A model generated the notes under the pieces. That model was not told the origin of the DNA, made no database searches, and worked only from the letters and a program-made list of their open reading frames with translations. The position numbers and the translations under genes were made by a program. Shown here in pieces: positions 53,091 through 61,644 of a DNA stretch of 64,000 nt. Source of the DNA: Bradyrhizobium diazoefficiens USDA 110 (lineage in GTDB: Bacteria > Pseudomonadota > Alphaproteobacteria > Rhizobiales > Xanthobacteraceae); NCBI RefSeq assembly GCF_000011365.1, contig NC_004463.1, positions 7,984,001 to 8,048,000 of the forward strand. The letters run 5' to 3'. The stretch's first letter is position 1. Every line of letters starts with the position of its first letter.

Positions 53091-54581
53091 TCAGCCCTCG
53101 ACGACCGGGCGGCGCACCGGCCGGCCGGGCCGCGCAGTCACATCCAGAATGCCGTCGCTGATCAGCGGTTGGCCGCTGACGACGAGATGCCGCACGCCCT
53201 CGGACGGCCGGTTCATCGCCGTGAACGTCGCGCGGTCGCTCAGCTTCTCGTAATCGAACACGACGATGTCGGCATCGGCGTCCTTTGCGAGCCTGCCCTT
53301 GGCGCGCATCGCGGGCGTGCTCTGCGACAGGATCTCCGCAGGGATCAGCGCACATTTGCGCACGCCTTCCAGCAGCGACACCGTCTTGCGCTCGCGCACC
53401 CATTCGCGGATGAATTTTGTGAAGCAGCCGGCCGAGCGGGGATGCGAGGTGGCGTCATCCGGCAGCGGCCAGGCATCGCCGGTATAAGTCTTGCCGTCCG
53501 ACGTCGTCCACGGCATCGCGTCGGACGCGATGGCGCCGCCGGGATACAGCACCGACATGTCGAGCAGGTCGCGGTGATGCGAATTGTTCTCGATGTCGAG
53601 GATGTGCCAGAGCACCAGCGAGGACGGCTCTTCGGCCTGCGCCCTGAGCAGCTCCGCGCGATCATGGAAGCGATAGCCGTCGGTCACGCGCTGCACGGAA
53701 TCGTAACCGGTGCCGTTGCGCTCGACGAATTGGGGATCACTGAAGAAGGCCGCGGCCAGCACGGTCGAACCGGTGCCGTAAGGATAGGCCTCGACCGTAA
53801 TGGGCAGGCCCTGCGCCTGTGCCTTCTCGACCAGCACGCGGCAGCGCTCGATGTCGGTCTTGCTCGACGAGTTGAAGTGGCAGATGTGCATATGCGCGCC
53901 GGTGGCGCCGGCATAGCCGATCAGGCGGATATAGGCCTCCGCCGCGCTCTCGGGGTCGATGCGCGACATGTAGGCGACGTGGGTGAAGGTCGGCACGTCC
54001 TGCTTCGCGGCGAGCTGGCAGACCGCGGTCAGCTCCTGCACGCCGGCGCCCGGCGCGTAGGCGTTCAGGATGCCGATGCCGATGCCGCCCTCGTTGAGGC
54101 CGCGCGCGAGGCGATCGAGGATGCCGGCGACCTCCGCATCGCTCGCCACATTGTCCATCCAGCGGCGGTCGCGCATGGCGTTGCCGAACGCCTCGAGCGA
54201 GCTCTCCGCGTTGGAGCCCGTCATCGCGCCGATGCGCGCAAAAGCCCAGTTGGTGGCGGCGCCGTAGTTCAGCACGCGCCCCTTCCTGGCCTGGCGCTCA
54301 TACCAGGATGCGACCGGCAGCACGCCGGCCTCGAGATCGAGCGTCGTCGTCACGCCGTCGAACGCCTGCATGCGATCCGCCGGGATCGACTGGCCATGCG
54401 CGTGCAGGTCGATGAAGCCCGGCGCCACCACGAGACCGGTGGCGTCGATCACCCGCTCGGCGCCGCCGAGCGAGGAGCCGACGGCGGCGATCTTGCCGTC
54501 CACCACCGCCACATCGCCGATGGCATCCATCCCGCTCGCGGGATCCACCACCCTGCCGCCTGAGATCACCAAACCGCTCAT
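53091..54581 (-). CDS. N-acyl-D-amino-acid deacylase-type amidohydrolase
   Basis: The 496-residue protein is an amidohydrolase-3 family enzyme. VVAPGFIDLHAHGQ supplies the HxH metal ligands (about residue 66), with THVAYMSR and HICHFNSSSK supplying the later His residues and DAMPWTTSDG a late Asp. It resembles D-aminoacylases and N-acyl-D-glutamate deacylases. It would free D-amino acids from N-acyl derivatives. The ATG at 54581 has GGAG seven bases upstream; an ATG at 54596 is nearly as good. It is first in an operon with a COG0523 GTPase and a DUF1989 protein. Confidence 0.85.
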   Translation of the reverse strand: MSGLVISGGRVVDPASGMDAIGDVAVVDGKIAAVGSSLGGAERVIDATGLVVAPGFIDLHAHGQSIPADRMQAFDGVTTTLDLEAGVLPVASWYERQARKGRVLNYGAATNWAFARIGAMTGSNAESSLEAFGNAMRDRRWMDNVASDAEVAGILDRLARGLNEGGIGIGILNAYAPGAGVQELTAVCQLAAKQDVPTFTHVAYMSRIDPESAAEAYIRLIGYAGATGAHMHICHFNSSSKTDIERCRVLVEKAQAQGLPITVEAYPYGTGSTVLAAAFFSDPQFVERNGTGYDSVQRVTDGYRFHDRAELLRAQAEEPSSLVLWHILDIENNSHHRDLLDMSVLYPGGAIASDAMPWTTSDGKTYTGDAWPLPDDATSHPRSAGCFTKFIREWVRERKTVSLLEGVRKCALIPAEILSQSTPAMRAKGRLAKDADADIVVFDYEKLSDRATFTAMNRPSEGVRHLVVSGQPLISDGILDVTARPGRPVRRPVVEG

Positions 54582-54960
54582 ATCGTCACTCCGCATGCCA
54601 TTGCCAAAACCTCCAAAGACCCGGCAGCAGCTTCGGAGGTGCGTCTGGGCCGCATAGAGGCAGATTTTTGTGACAACGACCACCGCCGCGGATGCCGATG
54701 CAGCATGCATATTGCCGCGCGGCTGTCGCGGGGACGCGGACGCCAGATGCAGTCTCGGGTTGCATCCCGGCAAATGCCAAGCTATGGGATGCGCGCAATT
54801 TCATTTTTGGAGGCGACCATGTCTACGACTGCACGCTTCCCGGGTTCGACGCGCGATATTTGACGCGCTTCCCGGGATCGGTTCCCGGGTGAGACCACCA
54901 AGCCCTGCATCAAATCGAATCTGCCGCGACCTATTGGCGCGCGTTTGCGAACCTATTGTC
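54582..54960. other. Gene-free interval of about 380 bases with tiny ORF and TTCCCGGG repeats
   Basis: The interval separates divergent genes. It holds a 14-codon reading frame (54819-54863) preceded by an ideal GGAGG five bases upstream, and three direct copies of TTCCCGGG (54837-54844, 54869-54876, 54882-54889). No larger gene is convincing. The tiny frame could be a leader peptide or the remnant start of a lost gene. Confidence 0.45.
54819..54863 (+). CDS. Possible 14-residue leader peptide or gene remnant
   Basis: The frame MSTTARFPGSTRDI has a strong Shine-Dalgarno (GGAGG, 54809-54813) at a five-base spacing but stops after 14 codons. It lies about 100 bases upstream of the PcfJ-like gene. 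Without comparison to relatives I cannot say whether it is translated for a purpose or is the beginning of a deleted gene. Confidence 0.25.
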   Translation: MSTTARFPGSTRDI

Positions 54961-55818
54961 ATGACATCCAATCTCAAGCTGGCCCCTGATCGGGGCGACC
55001 GGCGTTGCGACCTGCTGGAAAGCCGGCTGCGGCGATATCACCCGCGCTTCCAGGGCGCGGTGCGCGCCTTGGCCGTGCGGCATCCGCGCATTGCGGACCT
55101 TGCCGCAAGCTTTCCCGCGCTGCTCTTCGCGCTTGCTGTTCCGCGGCGGGGGCTCGATCCTGCACGCGCGATTGCGTGCGTGATCGACGGCCATGCCCTC
55201 GCGGAGGCGGCGCCTGCCGCCGACGCCCCGCTGTGGCTGCGCAAGCTGCCTCCGGAGACGTTTGCGCGTCCGATCCCGCGATTGCCCGACGGCGAACTCT
55301 TTCGGCGACAGATCGCGAACCACCTTCCGCGCTCTCCCAAGCTCGCGCCGACATGGCTTCAGCTCGTGGCCGATGCCGCCGAGCTCGCGCACGAACCGAT
55401 GGCGGCGTGGATCGCGCGTGAATTTGCGCGCGAGCCGCGACGGGTGAAGCCTGCACGGCTGCGGCTGATTTGTCTCTGGGCCTGGTATTCCACTGAGCCC
55501 GCGACGTTGGGACATGATCTGATCGAGAGGCCATGGACGCCGGACATGCGCATCGATGCCGCACGTTCGGCCGCAGAGGATTGGCGGACGATCATGGCCC
55601 TGCATGCGAGCCTCGGCCGCCAGCCGATCGCCGATATGTGGCTGCGACCAGGCCGGGTGGCGGACTACGAATTTCTGCCGCTGGATTCGATTGCCGCCAT
55701 CACCGACGAGGCCAAGGCAATGAGGAATTGCCTCAACACCTATGGCCAGAACCTCGCACACAATCGGTCGCGGGTCTTGACCCGAATGCGGATTATTTCG
55801 CTGAGCTGGAAGCTTTGA
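54961..55818 (+). pseudogene. PcfJ-like protein, probably truncated at the 3' end
   Basis: The 285-residue reading frame from the ATG at 54961 resembles PcfJ-like proteins, whose core ITDEAKAMRNCLNTYGQNLAHNRSR is at about 245-270 (split by frame position). Intact relatives continue well beyond this motif with a beta-rich segment; here only about 15 residues follow (VLTRMRIISLSWKL) before the stop. Another frame opens across the same point and reads LDPNADYFAELEALTAEGWLRST to 55847, which looks more protein-like, suggesting a frameshift or a junction with foreign sequence near 55770-55780. I therefore call it a likely pseudogene; a functional short form is possible. Confidence 0.5.
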
Positions 55819-55918
55819 CTGCGGAAGGGTGGCTTCGGTCCACGTGATCGTCGTGTCGACGCTTGTGCATCCTGCATGGATCTGCACAGCACCCATTCCA
55901 CGGCAACGGCGGCGTCTC

Positions 55919-56554
55919 TCAAGGCACAACCAGTTTCTTGCGAATGGCATAGCGGACCAGTTCGGCCGTCGACGACATTCCGAGCTTGCGCATGGCCGAC
56001 GCACGATGGGTCTCGACCGTCTTCACGCTCAACTTTAAAATGACGCTCATGGATCTGTTGGTATGCCCTTCCGCAATCAATTGGACCACGCTCTGCTCGC
56101 GCGACGTCAGCAGCATGTCCGACCTGCCATGCTTGTTGAGCTGGTAGTCGTGGAGCAGCTTCTCCACCAGGGCGCTGGTGAAGTAGGGCCTGCCGTCGAG
56201 CAGCGCCTCGATTGCGGAAATCAGGTGCTTCTTGGCATCCGACTTGAACAAGAAGCCGCGAACTCCCGCCAGAACGGCTTCGGACAGCAGTTCCTCGTCT
56301 TCATGCATCGTCAGGATCAGCACCTCCGTGCGCAGATCGAGTGCCTTGAGCCGGCGGCTGACCTCCAACCCGTTCATGAGTGGCATCGAATAGTCGACGA
56401 TGACGATGTCCGACATCGTCTCCACGGCCAAACCGACGGCTTGCTCGCCATTGGTCGCTTCGCCGGCGACGATCCAGTTGGACTGCGTTTCGACAATCGC
56501 GCGAAGCCCTGAACGTACGACTGCATGATCATCCGCAATCAAGATGCGTTTCAT
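55919..56554 (-). CDS. NarL/LuxR-type response regulator, first of a pair
   Basis: The 211-residue protein has a receiver (ILIADDHAVVRSGLR, phospho-acceptor Asp54 in VIVDYSMPLMNG, Lys in FLFKSDA) and a LuxR helix-turn-helix (about 145-205: LTSREQSVVQLIAEGHTNRSMSVIL). It is followed upstream by a paralogous regulator gene and then a soluble NarL-type kinase gene, all on the minus strand. The ATG at 56554 starts MKRILIADD. Both regulators are probably phosphorylated by that kinase. Target genes are unknown. Confidence 0.93.
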   Translation of the reverse strand: MKRILIADDHAVVRSGLRAIVETQSNWIVAGEATNGEQAVGLAVETMSDIVIVDYSMPLMNGLEVSRRLKALDLRTEVLILTMHEDEELLSEAVLAGVRGFLFKSDAKKHLISAIEALLDGRPYFTSALVEKLLHDYQLNKHGRSDMLLTSREQSVVQLIAEGHTNRSMSVILKLSVKTVETHRASAMRKLGMSSTAELVRYAIRKKLVVP

Positions 56555-56722
56555 GGCGTCGTTCTCGTTTTCCGGCCGCAATCGATGGAGACGGCCGGCA
56601 GCAGCAAGGTCGAACGATCATGCCGATCATGGCTCGAAGCGCCATCCTGCAAAACCCTGAACTGCCTCGGCGAATGTACCGACGTGGCCGGCTTCAAGGA
56701 GACTCCACGGACCGACGCGCCG

Positions 56723-57352
56723 TCATGCCTCAACCAGCTGCGCACGAACGGCGTACCGGACCAGACCTGCGGTTGAGTTCACGTCCAGCTTGCGCATCGC
56801 AGCCGCTCGATGTGCCTCTGTCGTCTTGACGCTGAGGTTCAGGATCGCGCTGATGCCCTTGTTGCTGTAGCCTTCGGCTACCAGCTTGACGACAAGCTGC
56901 TCGCGTGGCGTAAGCCCGCGGCCCCGGTCTGCTTCGCCGCCCGCGCCGTGATCCAGCTCGTTCCGGCAGCTTTCGCTGCAAAATCGCTTATGCACCAAAA
57001 GCGCGTCGACGGCCGCCAATAGCGATCTGTTCGCATCCGATTTCGTCAGAAATGCGCGTGCACCGGCCTCGAAGGCCTGCTGAGCGAGCAGACCGGACTT
57101 GTGCACCGTGAAGATCAGAACCTCCGTCTGCAGCGGATAGTCCCTGATCCGCCGCGCAACCTCCACACCCGTCATTCGCGGCATGGAGAAGTCGACGATA
57201 GCCACGTGCGGCCGGCTTTCGATTGCCGCAGTCAACGCCTTGCTGCCGTCGTTCGCCTCGGCAACCACCTCCCAATCCGCCCGCTGTTCGAGCACCGCTC
57301 GCAAGCCCAATCGCACCGCCTCGTGATCATCTGCGATAAGAAAGCGTTTCAT
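56723..57352 (-). CDS. NarL/LuxR-type response regulator, second of a pair
   Basis: The 209-residue protein is a paralogue of the preceding regulator: MKRFLIADDHEAVRLGLRAV, Asp54 in AIVDFSMPRMTG, and the LuxR domain LTPREQLVVKLVAEGYSNKGISAIL. The recognition helices of the two differ little (SVKTVETHRASAMRKL against SVKTTEAHRAAAMRKL), so they may bind overlapping sites. The linker here contains a Cys-His segment (RFCSESCRNELDH). It lies 70 bases after the kinase gene and 168 bases before the other regulator. Confidence 0.93.
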   Translation of the reverse strand: MKRFLIADDHEAVRLGLRAVLEQRADWEVVAEANDGSKALTAAIESRPHVAIVDFSMPRMTGVEVARRIRDYPLQTEVLIFTVHKSGLLAQQAFEAGARAFLTKSDANRSLLAAVDALLVHKRFCSESCRNELDHGAGGEADRGRGLTPREQLVVKLVAEGYSNKGISAILNLSVKTTEAHRAAAMRKLDVNSTAGLVRYAVRAQLVEA

Positions 57353-57422
57353 GGCAGAGCACTCCAATGTCGCTATACGGCAGCCATGTCCACCCGCCAC
57401 CGATAACCTTCTTCTTCTTGCC

Positions 57423-58616
57423 TCAGTGGGTGCCAGCTTGGGCCCTCCCGAAGCCCGTGGCCTTTCGCCGGCCAGGCTTGTTCGTCGTCAGCCCATGCGG
57501 AAACACCGCGCGCAGGATGGTGCCGGAGAGCTGTGTTGCCGGATCGGAGTGGATATCCAATGACCCTCCGATCTGTTCGAGCCGTGCCCTCATCGCGGGA
57601 ATACCGACGCCGACGGATATGGTTTTCGCACCTTGCTTCGCGTAGTCGGCGCGCATCCCTCGCCCATTGTCGGTGACCGTCAATCGAAAATGACGGCCGA
57701 TCGGGTCGATAACGATGCTCACCTCCGTCGCTTGCGCATGGCGGAATATGTTGGTGAGGGCTTCCTGGACGATCCGCAGCAAGGCGCGTTGCTTCTCGTA
57801 AGACAGCCTATCGACGTCGGGCACGATCCTGGTCGTGACCCGCAACGAGGTGCGGGCCGCAAATCCATCGGCGTAGTGCTCGATCGCGGCTTTGAGCCTG
57901 TCGACCGTCAGATTCTGGGGGTGTAGCAGATAGGAAAAGGCACGGATTTCCCTGAGTGCCTCATCGATAGACGCGTCGATCTCACCGCAAAGCCGTTCGG
58001 CGCCGACCGCGTCGCTCATTTCACGCCGGAGCCGCATGAGACCGAGACTCGCGGCAATCAAATGCTGACATGTCGAATCATGGAGATCGGAAGCAATCCG
58101 CTGCTGGATATCCTCCTGGATGGACGCCAGATTGGCAATGACTTGAACATCATCGACACCTTCGGTCGCGGTTTCGAATGCACCATGGCGCACGATACGA
58201 TGGCTGCCGATCAGCCGGATCGCGCTACCCGCCACGGGATCCACAACCGGAGCGATGGTCGTCTCCATATTTTGCCGCCGGTCGCCAAATGCGAGACGAT
58301 GGCGAATCCTCACTTCCGTTCCTTCCGCGAGACAGGCGCGAAGGGCTTCATAGATGGATCTGGCGTCATCCCTGCTCATGCAGCTGGAGACGTCCATCTC
58401 CCTGATGTCTTCGGACGAGATGCCGAGATGCTGCTCGAATGCCGGATTGATCCCCTCATAGACGAAGCGTCGGCCAGGCGAAGGGCGCACGACGAAGAGA
58501 AAGTCAGCCGAGCACATCCAGTACAGCCGGTCGCTGGCCTCTTCGAAATCGAGCCGGAACGACCCTGTGCCGCTGGTTCGAATTGGCTCGGAAGCGGGAA
58601 AGCTATGAGGCTTCAC
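57423..58616 (-). CDS. Soluble PAS-containing NarL-type histidine kinase
   Basis: The 397-residue kinase has no membrane helix. A PAS-like sensor spans about 28-145 (LYWMCSADFLFVVRPSPGRRF, MDVSSCMSRDDARSIYEAL). HisKA_3 follows at about 168-235 with phospho-acceptor His179 in SDLHDSTCQHLI. The ATPase domain is about 270-375 (EALTNIFRHA, DNGRGM, GVGIPAMRARLE). The start is a GTG at 58616 without a strong ribosome site. It is first in a unit with two NarL-type regulators. Sensing is cytoplasmic; Cys79 and other residues in the PAS domain could be involved, but the ligand is unknown. Confidence 0.88.
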   Translation of the reverse strand: MKPHSFPASEPIRTSGTGSFRLDFEEASDRLYWMCSADFLFVVRPSPGRRFVYEGINPAFEQHLGISSEDIREMDVSSCMSRDDARSIYEALRACLAEGTEVRIRHRLAFGDRRQNMETTIAPVVDPVAGSAIRLIGSHRIVRHGAFETATEGVDDVQVIANLASIQEDIQQRIASDLHDSTCQHLIAASLGLMRLRREMSDAVGAERLCGEIDASIDEALREIRAFSYLLHPQNLTVDRLKAAIEHYADGFAARTSLRVTTRIVPDVDRLSYEKQRALLRIVQEALTNIFRHAQATEVSIVIDPIGRHFRLTVTDNGRGMRADYAKQGAKTISVGVGIPAMRARLEQIGGSLDIHSDPATQLSGTILRAVFPHGLTTNKPGRRKATGFGRAQAGTH

Positions 58617-59007
58617 GGTACGCGCTCACTCTGCTGCGGCAACGCCCGACATTGAAGCTCGATATCGAGAGTCGCCGTCCTGCCCCGCAGGCGGGGCATC
58701 ACCCTGGATCAGAGTACGCCCGTGGGGTCCGCAGATTATACACCGTTAGGTTGATAGCGCCATAAGTAGAAGTAGCGCGAGATTAGAATCTCGAATTCGT
58801 GAGGGGAGAGCTGAAGGGATCAAATATGCGGTTCGTGCCGGACCATTCGGCACTGGACTCAAAAGAGATGCAACAAATGCTAAAGTGCCGCCAATAGCCT
58901 TCACGAACGGCGCGAGAGGATAACAGCTTCCCTGATGCGCAAGCAGCGCCCTCCGAGAATCATGAATATCGTTCTCGGATCAACATCGGACGACACTTTA
59001 CCAGGCG
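58617..59007. other. Gene-poor interval of about 390 bases
   Basis: It separates the kinase gene from a small exported protein gene; both lie on the minus strand. The only notable items are a perfect CGAGATT-AG-AATCTCG palindrome (58778-58793) and a 23-codon reading frame (58826-58897). The region is less GC-rich than its surroundings, with runs such as ATCAAATATG, and could hold the kinase promoter. Confidence 0.5.
58826..58897 (+). CDS. Possible 23-residue small protein
   Basis: The frame MRFVPDHSALDSKEMQQMLK plus CRQ starts at an ATG with AAGGGA seven bases upstream and ends at a TAG. The predicted helix DSKEMQQMLKC is amphipathic. Length is too small for any statistical support. It lies alone in an otherwise empty interval. 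Confidence 0.2.
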   Translation: MRFVPDHSALDSKEMQQMLKCRQ

Positions 59008-59262
59008 CTAGCGGGTTCCGGCTCCGCTCGCGCTGGATTTCCTTTTCTTTCCGGCCTTCGCGCTCGGAGAAGGCTGCTGAGGCGGCGCGATCACCAGCGG
59101 ATGAGACGGCACTTGGAGGCGGTGAGTGGCGGCGTCGTCCCTGAGTGCATCAGTATCCAGGCGCTGGCTTCGGTCGACAGAATCGCGCGGGTCTGCGACG
59201 GCGGCAGACGGCGCCGCTAGCCCAACGGCGACTCCCATCAGCACCCACGCGCATTTCATCAT
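59008..59262 (-). CDS. Small exported protein of unknown function
   Basis: The 84-residue protein has a signal peptide (MMKCAWVLMGVAVGLAAPSAAVA, cleaved before DPRD). The mature part is polar and Pro/Lys/Ser-rich with a basic end (AKAGKKRKSSASG). The start ATG at 59262 has GAGGGG upstream. It lies 12 bases after the outer-membrane protein gene, in the same orientation, and may assist that protein or merely be carried with it. No family is recognised. Confidence 0.65.
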   Translation of the reverse strand: MMKCAWVLMGVAVGLAAPSAAVADPRDSVDRSQRLDTDALRDDAATHRLQVPSHPLVIAPPQQPSPSAKAGKKRKSSASGAGTR

Positions 59263-59274
59263 CTTGCAGGCCCC

Positions 59275-60093
59275 TCAAAAAGCGAAGTCAAGTCGAGGAC
59301 CGATCCTGAGATCCCGGTAGCGCCGCACAGCAACGTTCGATGTACGCGCTTCGTACAACACACTGGTCGTCAACGACACGTTGCTGGTAAAATTGTACTT
59401 CACACCCAGGTCCGCCGAGTAGATCTGGTCTTGCCGCCCCCGGTTCAGCCCGTCTGTGAACCAGAAGGCTTCGAACAGCGGCGTGCTCACGATTGACCAT
59501 TTCGGATCGAGCTTGACTTCGATGCCGAGCAACGCATCGAAGCGCCAGCGGCGAGCTTCCGCAAGGTCGGAAAACCGGTAGGTCACAAGCAACAGCGGCG
59601 AGAGTGTCACATTATTCATGCGGAAGTCGCGCGCCACTGAGCCCATCACGTCATGCGAGGTGAAGGCAAGGTCCCGGTAGACTCCATCGAAATCGTATCG
59701 GTTCTCGTAGATGGCGGAGAAGCGCCAGCCGTCCCAATTCTCGGTCAGGCGCGCTCCCACGCGTGCGACTGCAGCGTTGCCATCCTTCTCCGTCGCAAAC
59801 GCCTCGTATTGGGCGCGGGCGTAGAGCCGGTATGAAAGGTCATTGGTCAGATTCCCGTCCAGCCTGACGCTCACGTCGGGCTCATAGTAGAGATCCGATT
59901 TGCGGTTGTCCCGGCTGAACAAAGCATTGTCGGTGAAAGTCGGCGCGACGGAACCGACGACGCTCCACGACGGAGCGGAGTAATACGGCACGGGACTGCT
60001 CGCCTTCAGCTCGGTGAGATCAACATCCGCGGCCCACGCGGGGCTTGCCCCAAACAATCCAACGACCGGTAACAGAACGATAGATCCGCGCAT
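59275..60093 (-). CDS. Outer-membrane beta-barrel protein
   Basis: The 272-residue protein has a signal peptide (MRGSIVLLPVVGLFGASPAWA). The mature part shows alternating amphipathic strands throughout (SWSVVGSVAPTFTDNALFS, SYRLYARAQYEAFAT, GWRFSAIYENRYDFDGVY, LSPLLLVTYRFSD) and ends in Phe (GPRLDFAF), as outer-membrane proteins do. No known porin family is evident, and such barrels often appear in Bradyrhizobium as unnamed proteins. A small exported protein gene follows by 12 bases. Confidence 0.85.
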   Translation of the reverse strand: MRGSIVLLPVVGLFGASPAWAADVDLTELKASSPVPYYSAPSWSVVGSVAPTFTDNALFSRDNRKSDLYYEPDVSVRLDGNLTNDLSYRLYARAQYEAFATEKDGNAAVARVGARLTENWDGWRFSAIYENRYDFDGVYRDLAFTSHDVMGSVARDFRMNNVTLSPLLLVTYRFSDLAEARRWRFDALLGIEVKLDPKWSIVSTPLFEAFWFTDGLNRGRQDQIYSADLGVKYNFTSNVSLTTSVLYEARTSNVAVRRYRDLRIGPRLDFAF

Positions 60094-60355
60094 GGCATGC
60101 CCCGATGGCTTCTGCGTACACCAGGAATCGCCCTAGATTGGGCGACGATTGTGGCGTGTTAGTGATAGGACTTTAAATCAGGGATTGAACCGACAGATTG
60201 CCATTTCGTAAAATGCCGGAAGCTCCCGACGCTGCGAAAGAGACGCCGGGGAACTCACGCTGCACGTGACCGATCGGTTGCGTTGCCCCCAACAAAAGGC
60301 GGAACGGCGCGCGGACGTGGCACGCTGGTATCGCGGCCGACCCCACTCGATCCGC

Positions 60356-61618
60356 CTAATAGTCCACCGCGTCCCTGGTGATCGGACAGGTCATGCAATG
60401 ACCGCCTCCCCGGCCCCGCCCCAGCTCTGCACCGACGATGGTGATCACCTCGATCCCTTCCTTGCGCAGCAAGGTGTTGGTGTAGGTATTGCGGTCATAG
60501 GCAAACACCACGCCCGGGGACGCGCAAACCAGGTTAGCGCCGCTGTCCCATTGCGTTCGCTCGCGCATATAGGCGTTGCCGCCGGTCTCGACCACGCGCA
60601 GCTTCTTCAGGCCGAGCGCTTCGGCCACGACATCCACGAACGGCTTTTCGTCCTTGCGCAGCTCGAGGCCGGCGGAATTGTCGGCCGGCCGGTAGGAAAA
60701 GGCCGCGATGTTGTTGACGATGTCGGGATAGAGCAGAACGCAATCCCGGTCCGCGAACGTGAAGACGGTGTCGAGATGCATTGCTGCGCGGAGCTTGGGC
60801 ATCGCAGCGACGATCACGCGCTCGGCCGCCTTTTTCTTGAACAAGGCCGCGGCGACCTGGCTGATCGCTTGCCGCGAGGTGCGCTCGCTCAACCCGATCA
60901 GAACGTTGCCTTTGCCGATCGGCATCACGTCGCCGCCTTCCAGCGTCGCCAGACCGTGATCCCGCGTCGGATCGCCCCACCAGACATTGACCTTGCCGGC
61001 GAAATCCGGATGGAACTTGTAGATGGCGGTGGCGAGAATCGGCTCTTCATGCCGCGCCGGCCAATAGAGCGAATTCAGCGTGACCCCGCCGTAGATCCAG
61101 CATGTCGTGTCCCGCGTATACAACGTGTTGGGAAGCGGCGGCAGCAGATACTCGGTCATGCCGGCGGCCTCGCGGACGAGCTTGAGCATCTCGCCGCCAT
61201 GGGCGTCCGGGAAGTCATGGGTCGAAACGCCCCCGATCAGCGTCTCGGCCAGATCGCGCGGCGTGAGGCTCTCCAGATAGCCCCGCAGTTCGTCGACGAG
61301 ACCGAGACCGACCTGATCGGGAACAACCTGGTTGTCGAGGATCCACTTCCTGCCCTCAGGGATCGCGACCGTCTCGGTCAGCAGGTTGTGCATCTCGACC
61401 ACGTCGACACCGCGATCACGCATCTTCTGGACGAAATCGAAATGATCGCGCTTGGCGTTTTCGACCCACAGCACATCGTCAAACAGCAGGGTGTCGCAAT
61501 TGGAGGGCGTGAGGCGCTGATGGGCGCGGCCGGGTGAGCAGACCATGACCTTGCGGAGCTGACCGACCTCCGAATGAACGCCAAAGGCTCTGTTGGATTC
61601 CGATGCCTGCTTTGCCAT
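60356..61618 (-). CDS. arcA: Arginine deiminase
   Basis: The 420-residue protein has the guanidino-modifying fold. [56 protein letters not shown] and the C-terminal GGGHCMTCP with the nucleophile Cys408 are present. It hydrolyses arginine to citrulline and ammonia. The ATG at 61618 begins MAKQASESN. It follows the antiporter gene by 26 bases. Ornithine carbamoyltransferase and carbamate kinase, needed to gain ATP from citrulline, are not in the window; they may lie elsewhere. Confidence 0.95.
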   Translation of the reverse strand: MAKQASESNRAFGVHSEVGQLRKVMVCSPGRAHQRLTPSNCDTLLFDDVLWVENAKRDHFDFVQKMRDRGVDVVEMHNLLTETVAIPEGRKWILDNQVVPDQVGLGLVDELRGYLESLTPRDLAETLIGGVSTHDFPDAHGGEMLKLVREAAGMTEYLLPPLPNTLYTRDTTCWIYGGVTLNSLYWPARHEEPILATAIYKFHPDFAGKVNVWWGDPTRDHGLATLEGGDVMPIGKGNVLIGLSERTSRQAISQVAAALFKKKAAERVIVAAMPKLRAAMHLDTVFTFADRDCVLLYPDIVNNIAAFSYRPADNSAGLELRKDEKPFVDVVAEALGLKKLRVVETGGNAYMRERTQWDSGANLVCASPGVVFAYDRNTYTNTLLRKEGIEVITIVGAELGRGRGGGHCMTCPITRDAVDY

Positions 61619-61644
61619 GGGACTGCCCTTAAGGGTTGCCTTGC

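Noticed and set aside
54582..54773. N-terminal extension of the D-aminoacylase-type gene to 54773
   Set aside because: The extra 64 residues are low-complexity and unlike the family; ATG codons at 54581 and 54596 have ribosome sites and sit at the start of similarity.
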